A stretch of DNA of 64,000 nucleotides from Nicotiana tabacum. Its lineage: Eukaryota > Streptophyta > Magnoliopsida > Solanales > Solanaceae. Shown piece by piece: positions 32,773 to 44,565 of this stretch; position 1 is the first letter of the stretch, and every line of letters starts with the position of its first letter. The position numbers were made by a program, and so were the translations under genes. Under the pieces are notes generated by a model. That model was not told the DNA's origin. It searched no databases and saw nothing but the letters and a program-made list of their open reading frames with translations. Where the stretch lies: the NCBI RefSeq assembly GCF_000715075.1, contig NC_134095.1:65601990-65665989 (forward strand). The letters are read 5' to 3'.

Positions 32773-35420
32773 TTATGACATATATCAGCAACTTCAGCTG
32801 TTTCAAACCACTTCCAATTTTTCTGACAAGCATCCGAAATCATCCCGAGGCCCCAGGGACCTTAACCAAAAGCACTAACAAGTCTAATACCATTGTCCAA
32901 ACTTATACCAATCCTCAAAACACCTAAAACAATATCTAAACGATGAATCAACCACAGATTCAAGCCTAATAACTCCAAAACTCTAAAAATATGCTTTCGA
33001 TCAAAAAGTCTACCAAACCTCGTCTAAATGACCTGAAATTTCGCACACACATCATATTCAACACTACGGAGCTATTCTAACTTCCGAAATTCCATTTCGA
33101 CCCCTGGATCAAAATCTCACTATCGAACTGGAAACTTCAAAATTCGACCTTTCGGCATTTCTAGCCTAAATAAGCTACGGACCTTCAAAATACCATCCAA
33201 TCACGCCCCTAAGCCCAAAATCACCCAGCGGAGTTAACGAAACCATCATAATTCCATTCTGAGGTCGTCTTTATACTGTTTCGACTATGGTTAACTTTCC
33301 AACACTTAAGCTCTCATTTAGGGACTAAGTGTCCCAAAACTCTCCGAAACTCAAAACCGAACATCCCGGAAAATCAAAATAGCAGAAATAAACACAAGAA
33401 AAGTAGTTAATAGGGGATCAGGGCGTTAATTCTTAAGACGGCCAGCCGGGGCGTCACAAAAGTTTTAAGGGTGAGAGATAGCTTTTGAACCAAGAGTGTT
33501 CGTGTGTTGTGTTAATGAAAGACTGAGGTATTTATCACTCGAAAGCAGGTAGAAAATAAGGTAAAAAATCAAAGTCCATGAGTAATTAAGGAACTCAGAA
33601 TCAGTCAGTCAGGAAATCAAGGCAAGTACTCTCTTTAAGTCAAGGAAATTAACTCAAATAGTAAGAACCGATGACAAATAAGGAAAGAGATTAGTATATA
33701 ACTAATAAAGAAAGATTCAAATTCAGTAAGTATAGGGTAGACAATTAGGGCCAAGTTCAGAAGGCTCTTATTAAGGAAATAGTTCAGTAAGAATAATGTA
33801 CCATAACAAATAAGGTAGGAGAATCAGTTAATTTAAACAGACGAGGTATAAATTTAGGGTTTAAAAGAAGATCTTTCAATCTAACCATAAAATAAGGAAA
33901 TCAGAATCAATCAAGATGAAGTTATGATTCCATACTCAACATGTAAATAGAGTAAGAGCAACTAGAGGTAGCAAACAGGCAGGGTCAACAATATCGATAG
34001 AAAAAGGCAAGTCTTGAACAATCAAGATGAACATAATCACATAGAGGTGGTATAAGTTAGGCTAGGAACTCAGTAAGAACATATTCAAAGCAAGGTAACC
34101 ACAGAAACTTAACAAGAATCGAGTAGTCATGCTAACACACAGAACCAAACAAAGAAGATCTAGAAAAATTAGGGATTTTAACATATGCGAGTGGAAAAAG
34201 CAGTAAAAACATAGAATCAATCGAGATATGCAAATGATAGAACTATAAGCATAAAAATCGGTTTAAACAAAGTGTAGAAGAAGTTCCGAAAAAACTCTAA
34301 CTTTCGAAGAAAGTGAAAACAACTTGGAATCGACGATTTTTGCAAAAGAGGTTCAAGAACAGTGTAAAACATAAAAGGAACAGACTCGAATCATTTAGAA
34401 ATAGCACAAATATAGGAGGTGTAAACAAAAATTAGGGTTTTAGAAGAAACCCAAGTAGAGATGGAAGAATTTGTTTAGAAACTCAAAGATCGTAACAAAT
34501 ACAGTGTGATTTTGCTTGAAATCACATCGGAGTATCCATGGATAGCCAAAACATCAAACCCTAGATACAAGTCAGTATTGCCCAGGGCCCTTGAAGGCCT
34601 CAGAGAAGATGAGCATGGCAATGTAGGAGTCATTGGAGGCTTAGGGGTCAAAGGGTGGTCACCGAAGAAGACCGGAGAAGGGAGGCAGTTACTAGGGTTA
34701 GGTTGAGAGAAGAGATGAGATGAGAGGATTTGAGGGCGGCGGTGTGTAGAGAATGATTAGGGTTAGGGGTCGTTTAGGATTAAAAAAGGAAAGAAATAAC
34801 ACGGACCGTTGATCTTTCAGATCAACGGCCATGATCTAATGGGTTCTAGGTCGGGTAAGTGTGTATAGGGTATGGGTCGGGAAATTTAGCCTGAAATTGG
34901 ATTGGGTATTGGGTTCAATTTAGGCTAAAATTGAAAGCCAAATCTAGCTATAGTTTAAATAGCCAATTTTCCCTATATTAATTTATAATAAATAATAAAC
35001 AATTTTTGGAAAATAATTTTATGTACAAAAATGATTTAAAATATATATTTATCATTTTAAAAATATAGGGACCAATTTTACGCGTACAAAATGTAATTAT
35101 ACACTAAATGGGCTAATATTGCAATTAGATGCAATTTAACTTAAAAATACCAAATGCAATTATAAAAATGTATAAAAAATATATTAACCATATTTTGGCA
35201 TAAAAAGAGTAATTAAATGACTAAATCCTCACAACAATAATTTAGGAAATAATTACTAGGGATTTTATGAATAAAAGGGAAGGAAATAAATCAATTTAAA
35301 TCCTTAAAATTAAGGGGAAAATTATAAAAGCATTGTGCATGCTTATATATGTATGTATATGCTCTTTTGAAGGTATTTATGCATGTTTAAAATATATAGG
35401 GAAAAATTGGGTATCAACAG

Positions 35421-35434
35421 CTGCCCCTCTTTAC
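35421..35434 (-). other. Polypurine tract of Ogre B
   Basis: On the minus strand the purine-rich run AAAGAGGGGCAGC ends at the start of the 3' LTR (TGTTGATACCC). It primes plus-strand synthesis and fixes the LTR edge. Confidence 0.75.
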
Positions 35435-36103
35435 CTGGGAAGGATTAAAGAGTTTTCGGGTAAAGAAATGATGGCCAATTTTGACCAGACGGGATGTTTT
35501 GAAAGATGGAGGCTGGACTCCGATTTTTGAGTTGCCTACATATCCCTGGTTTTACAAGAACTAGGCCATGTGTAATTCTGGATCCATCCGCGGAGTGTGC
35601 CGATGAAACTATTGCAAAAACGGATACGAGATGCGCAAGCGGTTGTGATGAGTGGTTAAAGATCGGGACAGCTGAGGGAATCGAAGCGAGATTGCTCCTG
35701 CTAGGATAGCAGTTGCTTACTGGTTACCTGCAGATAAAAGATGCTACAAACGTGTTTGCGAAAATTTAAACACGATGCAGATTCCCTTTGGACCATGAAG
35801 GTTGTCTTCGGATGGTTAAAGATGTCATCCTTGGCCCATGATGTCCTGGGCCATGAATTGTTTAATGAGGGATTCGCAGGCCATGAAATGGTGTTCTCGA
35901 GCCATGAAAATGTTGCCTCCGAACCATGATGCCTTTGAATAATGATATGCAAGTTTGAGAGATCCTCAGGCCATGGCATGTTGTCTTCCGGCTATGAGGA
36001 TGGTGCCTTTAGACTATGACGCCTTCTGATAGATTGGAGATATTTCAGCCCATGATATGCAATAATATGATGTTAAGAGGCAAGGCTTCATAAAATGGAG
36101 GGC

Positions 36104-36905
36104 AGAGCTTAGCCCGATAGGAAAGCAGATAGATAGTAAAATAGAGCAATATCTGTGCAAAAGGGACAGTGCTTAGTCCCATGCGAATGTGGAGGCAAGG
36201 ATTAGCCTCATAGAGTCAAGGATTAGACTCATGCAGGTGTGGAGTCAAGGATTAGACTCATGCAGGTGGGGAGGCAAGGTTAGCCTTATGCAAGTATGGA
36301 AGCAAGGATTAGCTTCATACAAATATAGAGTCAGGGATTAGACTCATGCAAGTAGGGAGGTAAGGATTAGCCTCATGCAAATAGGGAGTAAAGGATTAGA
36401 CTCATGCAAATAGGGAGTCAAGGATTAGATTCATGCAAATAGGGGGGCACAGATTAACCTCATGCAAGTATGGGGAGTCAGGGATTAGACTAATGCAAAT
36501 AAGGCGTCAGGGATTAGACTAATGCAAACATGGAGTCAGGGATTAGACTCATGCAAATAGGGAGGCAGGGATTAGCCTTATACATGTATGGCGGCAAGGA
36601 TTAGCCTCATGCAAATGAGGAGGTAGGGATTAGCCTTATGCACGTAGGGAGTCAAGGATTAGACTCATGCAAGTAGGGAGGCAGGGATTAGCCTCATGCA
36701 AGTATGGAGTCAAGGATTAGACTCATGCAAGTAGGGAAGCGGGGATTAACCTCATACAAATGTGGAGTCTGAGATTAGACTCATTCAAGTAGGGAGGCAA
36801 GTATTAGCCTCATGCAAATAGGGAGTCAAGGATTAGCCTCATGAAAATATGGGGGACAGGGATTAGTCCCATGCAAATAGGGGAACAGGGATTAGTCCCA
36901 TGTAA
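36104..36905. repeat. Tandem hairpin minisatellite, Ogre B copy
   Basis: About 27 units of 29-31 bp of the form arm, loop AAGGATTA or AGGGATTA, arm, then ATGCAA(A/G)TAGG. Arms pair within each unit but differ between units: GGGC/GCCC (36110), GGGAC/GTCCC (36163 and 36853), GAGGC/GCCTC (for example 36192), GAGTC/GACTC (for example 36213 and 36242), GAAGC/GCTTC (36299). G-U compatible variants occur (GAGGT/GCCTC, GAGTC/GATTC), as do a few mismatched units. Confidence 0.9.
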
Positions 36906-37319
36906 AGAGCGAGCAGCAAATAAGAGTACTATATGTCTTAGCTAGAGATATATTCGATGTCTGATGGCCTGATTGACAATGAATTATCTTTGTGTATACA
37001 TGTTTTGTGAGTGCTATCGTTATGTCAAATGTGCCTGCGTTCAAAGAAAAATTGTAATTTCTGCGAGGGGAGGTTGGTTCTTGCTTCATCTGCCGGCCTT
37101 TCCCTGCTCCGTTCTGAAAGCCCTTCGAGTTTCCCCGGGTGACACCTGACTGTTATGGAAGTAGTGTTTTCAAAAATATGCAATATTTGAAAAAATAGAG
37201 TTATTTTAGAAAAAAAAATAGATGAACTAGTGACTGTAACACATCTCAAAATTCTGCCCCAGTTTAGTAGATGATCCTTTGGCTGTTTGCGGATGATGGA
37301 CCCTGCTGAACCTTCTCTA

Positions 37320-37437
37320 GAATTATGAGAATCCTTCTCAAAATTCTACCCCAGTTCTTAACTGATTACTGACTTCCTGGCATGCGATGTCGCTAGCTGG
37401 ACTTGCTCTGAAATTTTGAGGGTCCTCCTCAAATTTC
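37320..37437. repeat. Two hairpins in the Ogre B tail
   Basis: At 37320-37346 the arms are GAATTATGAGA and TCTCAAAATTC; at 37410-37437 they are GAAATTTTGAGG and CCTCAAATTTC. They match 12208-12324 of Ogre A with paired changes: G-C to A-T in the stem of one, one extra A-T pair in the other. Confidence 0.7.
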
Positions 37438-37560
37438 TGCCGCAGTTTCTGCTCTTAGGGAAATGAAAATTTTATTATGATATGACCAAACCCATAAGGA
37501 TGCCTATGTATCCCCTCTTAAATGGGAATCAGGTCAAGCGTAGTTCAATTACATCAAGTG

Positions 37561-38938
37561 AGGAAATGTACATAATCTAAGCATAGTATCTCTTGACTGC
37601 GCCTGAGTTGATCGGTTTTGGCCAGACTTCTCCGTCCATTTCTGCAAGTAAGAGTGCTCCTCCTATTAGCACCCTATGGACCATGTATGGAGCTTGCTAG
37701 TTGCGAGATAATTTCCCTTTGGCTTCGTCTTGATGTGGGAAGATCTTCTTCAATACCAGCTGCCCTAGTGCGAACTGTCTTGGTTTGACCCTTTTGTTGA
37801 AAGCTCTGGACATTCTGTTCTGATAAAGTTGGTTGTGACACACTGCATTCATCCTCTTTCCATCGATAAGGTCCATCTATTCATAGCGACTCTTTATCCA
37901 CTCTGCATCGCTGAGTTTGACTTCTTGTATGATTCTTAAAGAAGGAATCTCCAACTCGGTTGGGATGACACCCTCGGTACCATAAACCAACATGTAGGGA
38001 GTTACCCCGGTTGATGTGTGAATCATGGCATGGTACCCTAATAAAGCAAAGGGTAACTTCTCATGCCATTGTTTGTGGTTCTCTACCATTTTCCTTAGTA
38101 TCTTCTTGATATTTTTGTTGGCAGCTTATATGGCTCCATTCATCTGAGGTATGTAGGTTGTGGAATTCTTATGCTTGATTTTGAAAGTTTCACACATAGC
38201 CTTCATCAGATCACTATTGAGATTGGCGGCATTATCAGTAATAATGGACTCGGGAACTCCGAATCGGCAAACAATACGATCCTTGACAGAATCTGCGACG
38301 ACTTTTGTGGTTACAGCTTTGTAAGTTGCAGCTTCTACCCATTTTGTGAAGCAATCAAAGGCTACCAGAATAAACATGTGTCCGTTTAAAGCAGTGGGCT
38401 CAATCGGACCAATAACATCCATTCCCCAAGCAGCGAATGGCATAGGTGAGCTTGTTGCATTAAGCTCATTTGGTGGCACTTTTATCATATTGGTGTGCAC
38501 TTTACATTGAAAGCATTTGCGGACATACTGAAAGCAATCCATCTCCATGGTCATCCAAAAATAACTGGCTCTGAGTATCTTCTTAGCCAAGACGAAACCA
38601 CTAATGTGTGGACCACAGGTCCCAGCATGTATCTCTTCAAGTAACTTAGAAGCTTCATTTGCGTCAACATACCTTAGTAACCCCAAATCAGGAGTTCTTC
38701 TGTACAAGTTCCCTCTGCTATGGAAGAACTGATTTGATAATCTCCGGAGCGTGCGTTTCTGAATGTGATCTGCATGCTCCGGGTATTCTCCTTTTGATAA
38801 GTATTCTTTGATGTCATGGAACCAAGGCTTACCATCTGCTTCCTCCTTGACATGAGCACAGTAAGCTAGCTGATTATGGATCCTCACCAGAATGGGATTA
38901 ATGTAGTTCTTATCTAGATGTTGTATCATGGAGGACAA
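37561..38938 (-). pseudogene. Ogre B integrase domain, catalytic Glu codon replaced by a stop
   Basis: On the minus strand a long open frame (38938-38126) gives a linker, the zinc-binding H2C2 domain (EIHAGTCGPHISG, then CFQCKVH), the first Asp in WGMDVIGPIEP, and the second Asp in IITDNAANLNSDL. It stops at a TAA (38126-38128) right after QMNGAI, where the family has the catalytic Glu and where Ogre A keeps it. The same frame goes on from 38089 with NHKQWHEKLPFALLGY and TPYMLVYGTEGVIP, and decays towards 37560. The triad is thus broken. Confidence 0.88.
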
Positions 38939-38965
38939 AGTGGCTAATGCGTCGGCAAACTCATT

Positions 38966-39298
38966 CTAAATTCTGGGCATATGTCGGAATTCTATTTTCG
39001 TGAACCTCTTTCTCAATTCCTGCACATGGTGCAGGTATGGCAATATCTTGGAATTCTTGGTGGCCCACTCTCCTTGTACCTGTTGCACAAGCAAATCTAA
39101 ATCACTGATCACCAGTAGCTCCTGAATGTTCATGTCGACTGCCATATTGAGCCTTAGTTTGCAAGCTTCATACTTTACCATGTTGTTGGTGCAGGGAAAT
39201 CTGTGTTTGGCAGATACTGGATAATGTTGACCCGTTTCTGATACCAAGACTACTCCAATACCCACTCCTTTGAAATTTTCAGCTCCATCAAAGAACAT
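38966..39298 (-). pseudogene. Ogre B second (archaeal-type) RNase H domain
   Basis: The open frame reads MFFDGAENFKGVGIGVVL, CTNNMVKYEACKLRLNMAVD, QELLVISDLDLLVQQVQGEW: the archaeal-type RNase H added in Tat-lineage elements. The first Asp (FDGA) and the Glu of YEAC are present; the usual DS appears as SDLD. It sits between RNase H and integrase and is separated from the integrase-side frame by a stop near 38966. Confidence 0.8.
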
Positions 39299-39368
39299 CC
39301 TCCAACTGTCATATGCTTCGTAATGTCTTCTCCTACGAATGATACTTCTTCATCAAGAAAATACATTT

Positions 39369-39900
39369 TTAAAGGTTGGTATTCTCCCCCCCCCCCACCA
39401 CCAGATTTTCAGCAAGGTGATCTACCAATGTTTGTCCCTTGACCGCCTTTTGAGTTACATAGACGATATCGAACTCACTTAATAGTATTTTCCATTTAGC
39501 CAACTTCCTAGTAGGCATGTGTTTCCGAAATATGTACTTCAGAGGGTCCATCCTTGATATGAGGTATGTCGTATAGGTACAGAAGTAATGACCCAATTTC
39601 TGAGTTGTCTAGGTCAAAGCACAGTAACTGCATTCTAGCAGAGAGTACCATGCTTCGTAAGGTGTGAACTTCTTGCTCAAGTAGTATATGGCTTGCTCCT
39701 TTCTTCCCGTATTGTCATGTTGTCCCAAAACACATCTGAGGGCTCCATCCAATACGGATAGATAAAGTAGCAAAGGTCGTCCTGATTCTGGCAGGACCAG
39801 AACTGGTGGTGTGGACAAGTACTCCTTGATCTTGTCAAAAGCTTTCTGACAATCCTCGGTCCAACTCGTTTCGGCATCCTTTCTTAGCATCTTGAAGATG
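39369..39900 (-). pseudogene. Ogre B RNase H domain
   Basis: Two frames of the usual reverse-transcriptase-linked RNase H: 39890-39609 with TSWTEDCQKAFDKIKEYLST, LLLYLSVLDGALRCVLGQHD and AIYYLSKKFTPYEAWYS, and after one stop 39596-39369 with DPLKYIFRKHMPTRKLAKW and SEFDIVYVTQKAVKGQTLVD. It ends in a Gly/Glu stretch coded opposite a poly-C run at about 39389-39400, which may be a slippage site. Confidence 0.82.
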
Positions 39901-40990
39901 GTTTCACATATGACTGTGGACTGTGCTATGAAGCGACTGATCTAGTTGAGATGTCCTAGGAAGCTCATCACATCCTTTTTGCTCTTAGGTGGTGGTAACT
40001 CCTGAATAGCTTTGACTTAGTCGGATCCAGCTCGATCCCTCGACCACTGACGATGAATCCCAATAATTTTCTTGTGGGAACCCTGAATGCACACTTTGCG
40101 GGATTCAGTTTCAAATTGTACCTCCTTAGTTTGTCAAAGAACTTCCTCAAGTCTGCTATGTGATATGTGGCTCTTTTGGATTTGATAATGACATCGTCCA
40201 CATAGACCTCTATTTCTTTGTGTATCATGTCATGGAAAATAGTTGTTATGGCTCTCATGTACGTGGCCCTAGCATTCTTCAAACCGAATGGCATCATCTT
40301 ATAACAATATACACCCCATGGTGTAATAAAAGTTGTCTTCTCTGCATCTTCTTCATCCATCCAGATCTGGTGATAACCCACGAAGCAATCTACAAAGGAT
40401 TAGAGTTCATGCTTGGCGCAGTTATCGATCAGGATATGTATATTTGGCACTGGAAAATCGTCATTGGGACTTGCTCTGTTTAAATCCCGATAATCAACAC
40501 ATACCCTGACCTTCCCGTCTTTCTTCAGAACTAGCACAATGTTAGCTAACCAGGTTGGGTACTCAACCACCCTAAAAACTGTGGCATTGATCTGCTTGGT
40601 AACTTCCTTATTGATTTTCAAACTCATGTCTGGTTTGAATTTTCTGAGTTTCTGCTTGACTGGCGGACACATGGAATTAGTAGGAAACTTGTGAGCCACT
40701 ATAGATGTGCTCAAACCAGTCATGTCATCATATGACCATGCAAAAATGTCCTCATATTCTTTTAGGAATTGAATGTACTCTTCCTTTTTTGTTGGCGACA
40801 AGTGAATGCTGATGCGGGTCTCATTGACGGTCTCGGTGTCTCCCAAATTTACTGCTTCTATTTTGTCCAGGTTGGACTTAGGCTTATTCTCGAAATTTTC
40901 AACCTCCCTGACAATTTCCTCGGGTATCTCATCTTCTTCCTCTGAATTACTATTCTCATGTTGTGTTGCCTCATTACATGTCACATTCAC
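39901..40990 (-). pseudogene. Ogre B reverse transcriptase, with one internal stop
   Basis: The minus-strand frame 40990-40400 has the acidic leader EEEDEIPEEIVREVENFENK, LSPTKKEEYIQFLKEYEDIFAWSYDDM and LKKDGKVRVCVDYRDLNRAS, then a TAA (40400-40402) after CAKHEL. The same frame continues 40381-39968 with GYHQIWMDEEDAEKTTFITP, CYKMMPFGLKNA, the catalytic motif VYVDDVIIKS and LNPAKCAFRVPTRKLLGFIV. The palm motif YVDD is intact. The stop sits at the same codon as the TAG of Ogre A. Confidence 0.9.
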
Positions 40991-41200
40991 TGGTTCATCA
41001 GGGAAAGTAATAATAACACTATAGAAAGGAAAAGTATAAAAATAGTAATGATAATGGTAAAGGACAAATGCATTTGATTAAAACTGAGAAAATTGTTCAA
41101 ACCAAGCTTGGCTCGATGAATCGAGTATTTATTTTGAAACAAGAAAATCTTAAAACCAAATTGCTGGAAATCTTAAATGCCTAGAACTGATATAGAAGTA
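40991..41200 (-). other. Intron-like gap between protease and reverse transcriptase, Ogre B
   Basis: AT-rich and full of stops, ending on the minus strand in a pyrimidine-rich stretch (CTTTTCCTTTCTATAG at about 41018-41033) just before the coding restart FPDEPVNVTCNE. It fits the position of the known Ogre intron. The 5' splice site is not clear. Confidence 0.5.
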
Positions 41201-42420
41201 AATTCTGCCAAGCTAGCCAGGGACTCGACGGGCTTGGGATGGTGTGGCAGTCCAGTTTCTGAGAATAACTCCCTTTGCCACAGTCTGAATGGTGAGGCCT
41301 TCTTCCTCCTCCTCCTCAATTATGGCACCGCAATCCATGTCCTCATCTTCCAAGAACAAATTCTTCAACCCAGCTAGTACTTCTTCTTCTTCAGTTTGCC
41401 ATATGGTGCCGGCCTAGTGAAAAGCTTGTTCTAAACGTGGCACTGGCTGCTCAAGAGGGTAGTACGGCCCGTGCCATAGAGGCGACCAATCATTGTACTC
41501 TTGCCATGTATACTGGTATCCAAGCCCAAAGGTGGTACCATGATTTTCCAACCGTATTGGTTTGGTGATACCTTGGAGGTTCTTTCCCAACCCTTTGTCG
41601 GGTTCGTATACAGAACATGCTAGTATGTTTTTTATATTGTTACTCCACCCCTTATCCTTCTCGACGACATTGACCCGTTCGATGTGATGATAGGTTTCCC
41701 CTTTTAGCCTTCTTCTATGTCCAATGGCCAGGATGGTTTGACTAGTGTAGAAGGGGTTACTTCCATCTCCGTGAATGATTACCTCCTGGCGATTCCATTC
41801 GAATTTCACGACTTGATGTAGTGTGGAAGGCACGCCTCCAGCAGCATGTATCCAAGCGGCCCAACAAAAGATTATATGATGTTGGTATGTCAAGCACTTG
41901 GAATTCAATGTCGAACCAAGTGGGGCCCTTCTGCAAGCAAAGGTTGATTTCCCCGATTGTGGCCCTCTAGGACCCATCAAAAGCCTTCACATTCATGCTT
42001 CATGTTCGTATTTCATGGAAACCTTTGTCCAACCTTTTCAGGGTGTCCAATGGACAAATATTTAAGCTCGAACCTTCATAAACCAGGACCCTGGCAATGA
42101 ACTTGTCTTCAAATTGTACCGTAATATACAATGCTTGATTGTTATTCAGACCTTCAGGCGGTAGCTCATCTTTATAGAAGATAATATTATGGCTCTCCAC
42201 CACTTGCCCAACCATGTTGCCATTTCTCCACCAGTGATGTTATTGGGTACATAAGCCTCGCTCAGTACTTTCATCAAAGCATTCTTGTGTGCCTCTGAAT
42301 TCTGTAATAGCAAAAAGATAGATATATGTGCAAGGACTTTGTTCAGATGGTCAACAACAGAGTATTCCTTTGCCTGTACTTTCCTCCACGGGTCATCTGG
42401 CCCGGTCTCAATGATAGGTT
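41201..42420 (-). pseudogene. Ogre B protease region, catalytic Asp lost
   Basis: The minus-strand frame 42215-42000 gives VGQVVESHNIIFYKDELPPE and VLVYEGSSLNICPLDTLKRL. The expected catalytic Asp of the DGGSS-type motif is Tyr (codon at 42078-42080), whereas Ogre A has Asp. The region downstream (41980-41414) is in a shifted frame; the reading KGETYHHIERVNVVEKDKGW and WQEYNDWSPLWHGPYYPLEQ belongs to the linker that follows protease. The frame decays before the gap at 41200. Confidence 0.75.
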
Positions 42421-42542
42421 GCCTAGTAGTGGTATCCTTACTTTAACCTCCCAGGTGTTCAGGTGTATAGACTCTTCCAGTTCTAGTCATCCCTTGTGCA
42501 GCGTCAGATTCCTCTATCTTAGTCTTCCCCTTTCGCCAAGCC

Positions 42543-44565
42543 TCAGCAACATAATCCCAAGGTATTGCTTTTGAGTTTGAATGGGGGTGTGGTTGATACC
42601 GCCACAGTAAAAGGTGTGACCAATTCTACATCAAATGGAGCGGAGATGGCTGCAGGCAGAGCCACTTCTACTTCGAATAGAACTGATGCAGTCACCTCAG
42701 CATCGATTGATGCCTGAGTCTGAACCATAATAGGAGTAAGTGTGACTACAACCTTAAAGTCATCGCCTTCTTGAATAAGCCTGATTGACCCCTCAGGGTC
42801 CCATTCTTCATTTGTATCTATCACGTGTACACCATCACCTCTGTGATCAGGGAGGGGATTGTTACGGACATTGGGCGCAGCTTCCTTTGCTTGTATGACC
42901 TTGTTGTCAATGAGTGTCTGGATCTTATCCTTCAATGTTCGGCATTCAGCAGTGATGTGCCCTTTCATACCAGAATGGTACGCACAAGTTTTGTTCGGAC
43001 TGACCTATTGGGATGGATTTTCTAATGCTACAGCGGGAACAGGAGTTACGTAGCATGCAGCTTTCAACCTTTCATACAGTTGGTCGATGGGCTCAGCAAT
43101 GGCTGTGTATTATCTAGGCGGATTGCGGGCGAAGTTGGGTCTTGGTCTTGGATAATTTTGGCGAGCTGGTGGTGATTGGAAGTGGGATGATTAGGAATTA
43201 TAAGTGTGATGGACAGTGGCTGGTTGGGAATATCTGGGAGATGAAGATTGATATGTAGGCGGAGGTGTTTGATATGTGGGAGGTGTTTGATATGTGGGAG
43301 GAGATATTTGATATGTGAGTGGGGATTTGGGCCCTGGGCAACCATTACTACCCCAACATCTCTCTTCTTCGATATGCCACCTGATTGTAGTACCTTATTT
43401 GTGGCCTGCAGTGCCTCAAAATTCGTTACCATCCCACTCTTGATTCCTTCCTCTATCATTTCCCCTAGTTTGATGATGTCGAAGAAATTGTGATTTTCGA
43501 TAACCCTCAACCTCTCATAATATTGTGGATCATGTGCCCTAACGAAAAACTTATTCATATGTTCTTCGTCTAGAGAAGGCCAGAGCTTGGATACTTCCGA
43601 CCTCAAACGAGTAGCATACTCGTCGAAAGTCTCAGTAGGTTTCTTCTTGAGATTCTGAATGTAGAAGACATTCGGTGCATTCTCTATGTTAAACCTGAAC
43701 CGGTCCATGAACTCTGATGCCATGCTTACCCAATTAGCCCATTTATTGGGATTCTGGCTGATATACCAAGACAAAGCATCCCCAGTAAGGCTCCTCATAA
43801 AGAGCTTCATCCGGATCTTTTCATCTTTCCTGACCCCGACAAACTTGTTGCAATAAGTCCTTAGATGAACCCTGGGATCACCTATACCACTGAACATCTC
43901 AAACTTGGGAGGTTTGTACCCCTCTGGAAGTTCGACATCTGGTTGTATGTACAGATCTTCATAGTTTAAACCTTATATCCCTCTGCCACCTTCAACACCT
44001 TGAACTTGGCTTGTTAATTTCTTGAGTTCTTCGGCCATGATTTTAATGAGCAGGTCCTTCTCGGAGGGATTTGGTGCACACGAGATTGGTTAGGTAGAAT
44101 GGGGTATATTTTCCACGTATATAGGGTTGCATTGATGGGTGCCAGGAACTTGGGTATAGTGATGGTCAATGGTGGAATTTTTTAGATCAGGAATGAGTGC
44201 TAGTGTATTTTGGGGAGTGTGGTAAGTGGTGGTTGGTGGGTACTGAATTGGTTGATGATGATGTTGTGGTGGAGTTGGTATTGGGGTGGAGTTATGTATT
44301 GATTTGGTGCGGGAGGATTTTGTGGTTATTGGTTTTGTGTGTTCTGAGGAGGAGTTGGGTTCATTGCGTTTTGTTGGTGGACATCAAGGACATTGAGGGT
44401 GAGTAACAGGTTTGCCAAGTTGCATACCTACTCAAGTTCTCCTTGTAGTTCTAGTATCTTTTTTTCCAACCTTAAAACCAGGTCATTCGGGGCCGGAGTA
44501 CTATAGCCATCGGAAGTCTCTGCGTTCTCAACATTTTCCTTTCAGATTCCACTTAAGTCATCCAT
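42543..44565 (-). pseudogene. Ogre B gag
   Basis: Particle-core protein. The probable ATG is at 44565-44563 (MDDLSGI, stop soon after). The best-kept part is 43897-43064: FSGIGDPRVHLRTYCNKF, GDALSWYISQNPNKW, EFMDRFRFNIENAP, TFDEYATRLRSEVSKLWPSL, then a His/Pro/Thr-rich linker. The frame 42968-42543 brings the zinc-knuckle-like end: with the upstream codons it reads CAYHSGMKGHITAEC, a C-H-H-C spacing unlike the usual CCHC and typical of Tat/Athila-type gag. An alanine/valine-rich tail follows. Stops separate the pieces. Confidence 0.85.

Larger units (their letters stand above)
30739..33458 (-). mobile_element. Solo LTR (2.7 kb) nested in the Ogre B 3' LTR
   Basis: On the minus strand it starts TGTGACGCCCCGG and ends GGTCATGACA. 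It is flanked by the 5-bp duplication AAAGT (30734-30738 and 33459-33463). The empty site is visible in the other Ogre B LTR at about 49867-49880, so the boundaries are exact. It holds a hairpin tandem array (31400-31605) and a block of TCTGCGG/CCGCAGA-type words (32519-32772). No polyprotein sequence is present. Confidence 0.92.
28210..35419 (-). repeat. 3' LTR of Ogre B, interrupted by a solo LTR
   Basis: Homologous along its length to 47280-51785 (roughly nine in ten bases match in the first 250 bp by eye). Without the insert at 30739-33458 and one copy of its target duplication it is about 4485 bp. No gene is seen inside; it includes a series of phrases CCTATAGGCATG(A/G) with variable spacing from about 29260 to 29850. 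Confidence 0.9.
35435..37560 (-). mobile_element. Ogre B 3' untranslated region
   Basis: A non-coding tail between integrase and 3' LTR. It holds the CATGA block (about 35785-36030), the tandem hairpin array (36104-36905) and two hairpins (37320-37346, 37410-37437) in the same order as in Ogre A. Tandem repeats in this position are known in Tat-lineage elements, where they can seed satellites. Short frames here are not supported as genes. Confidence 0.75.

Noticed and set aside
32466..32927. Frames of 75-95 residues with many Cys, Arg and Ser
   Set aside because: They are produced by the TCTGCGG word cluster; not a Cys-rich peptide gene.
36104..36905. CRISPR-like look of regularly spaced hairpin repeats
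   Set aside because: The DNA is from a plant nucleus, there are no unique spacers (intervening bases repeat too) and no cas genes; it is a retroelement minisatellite.
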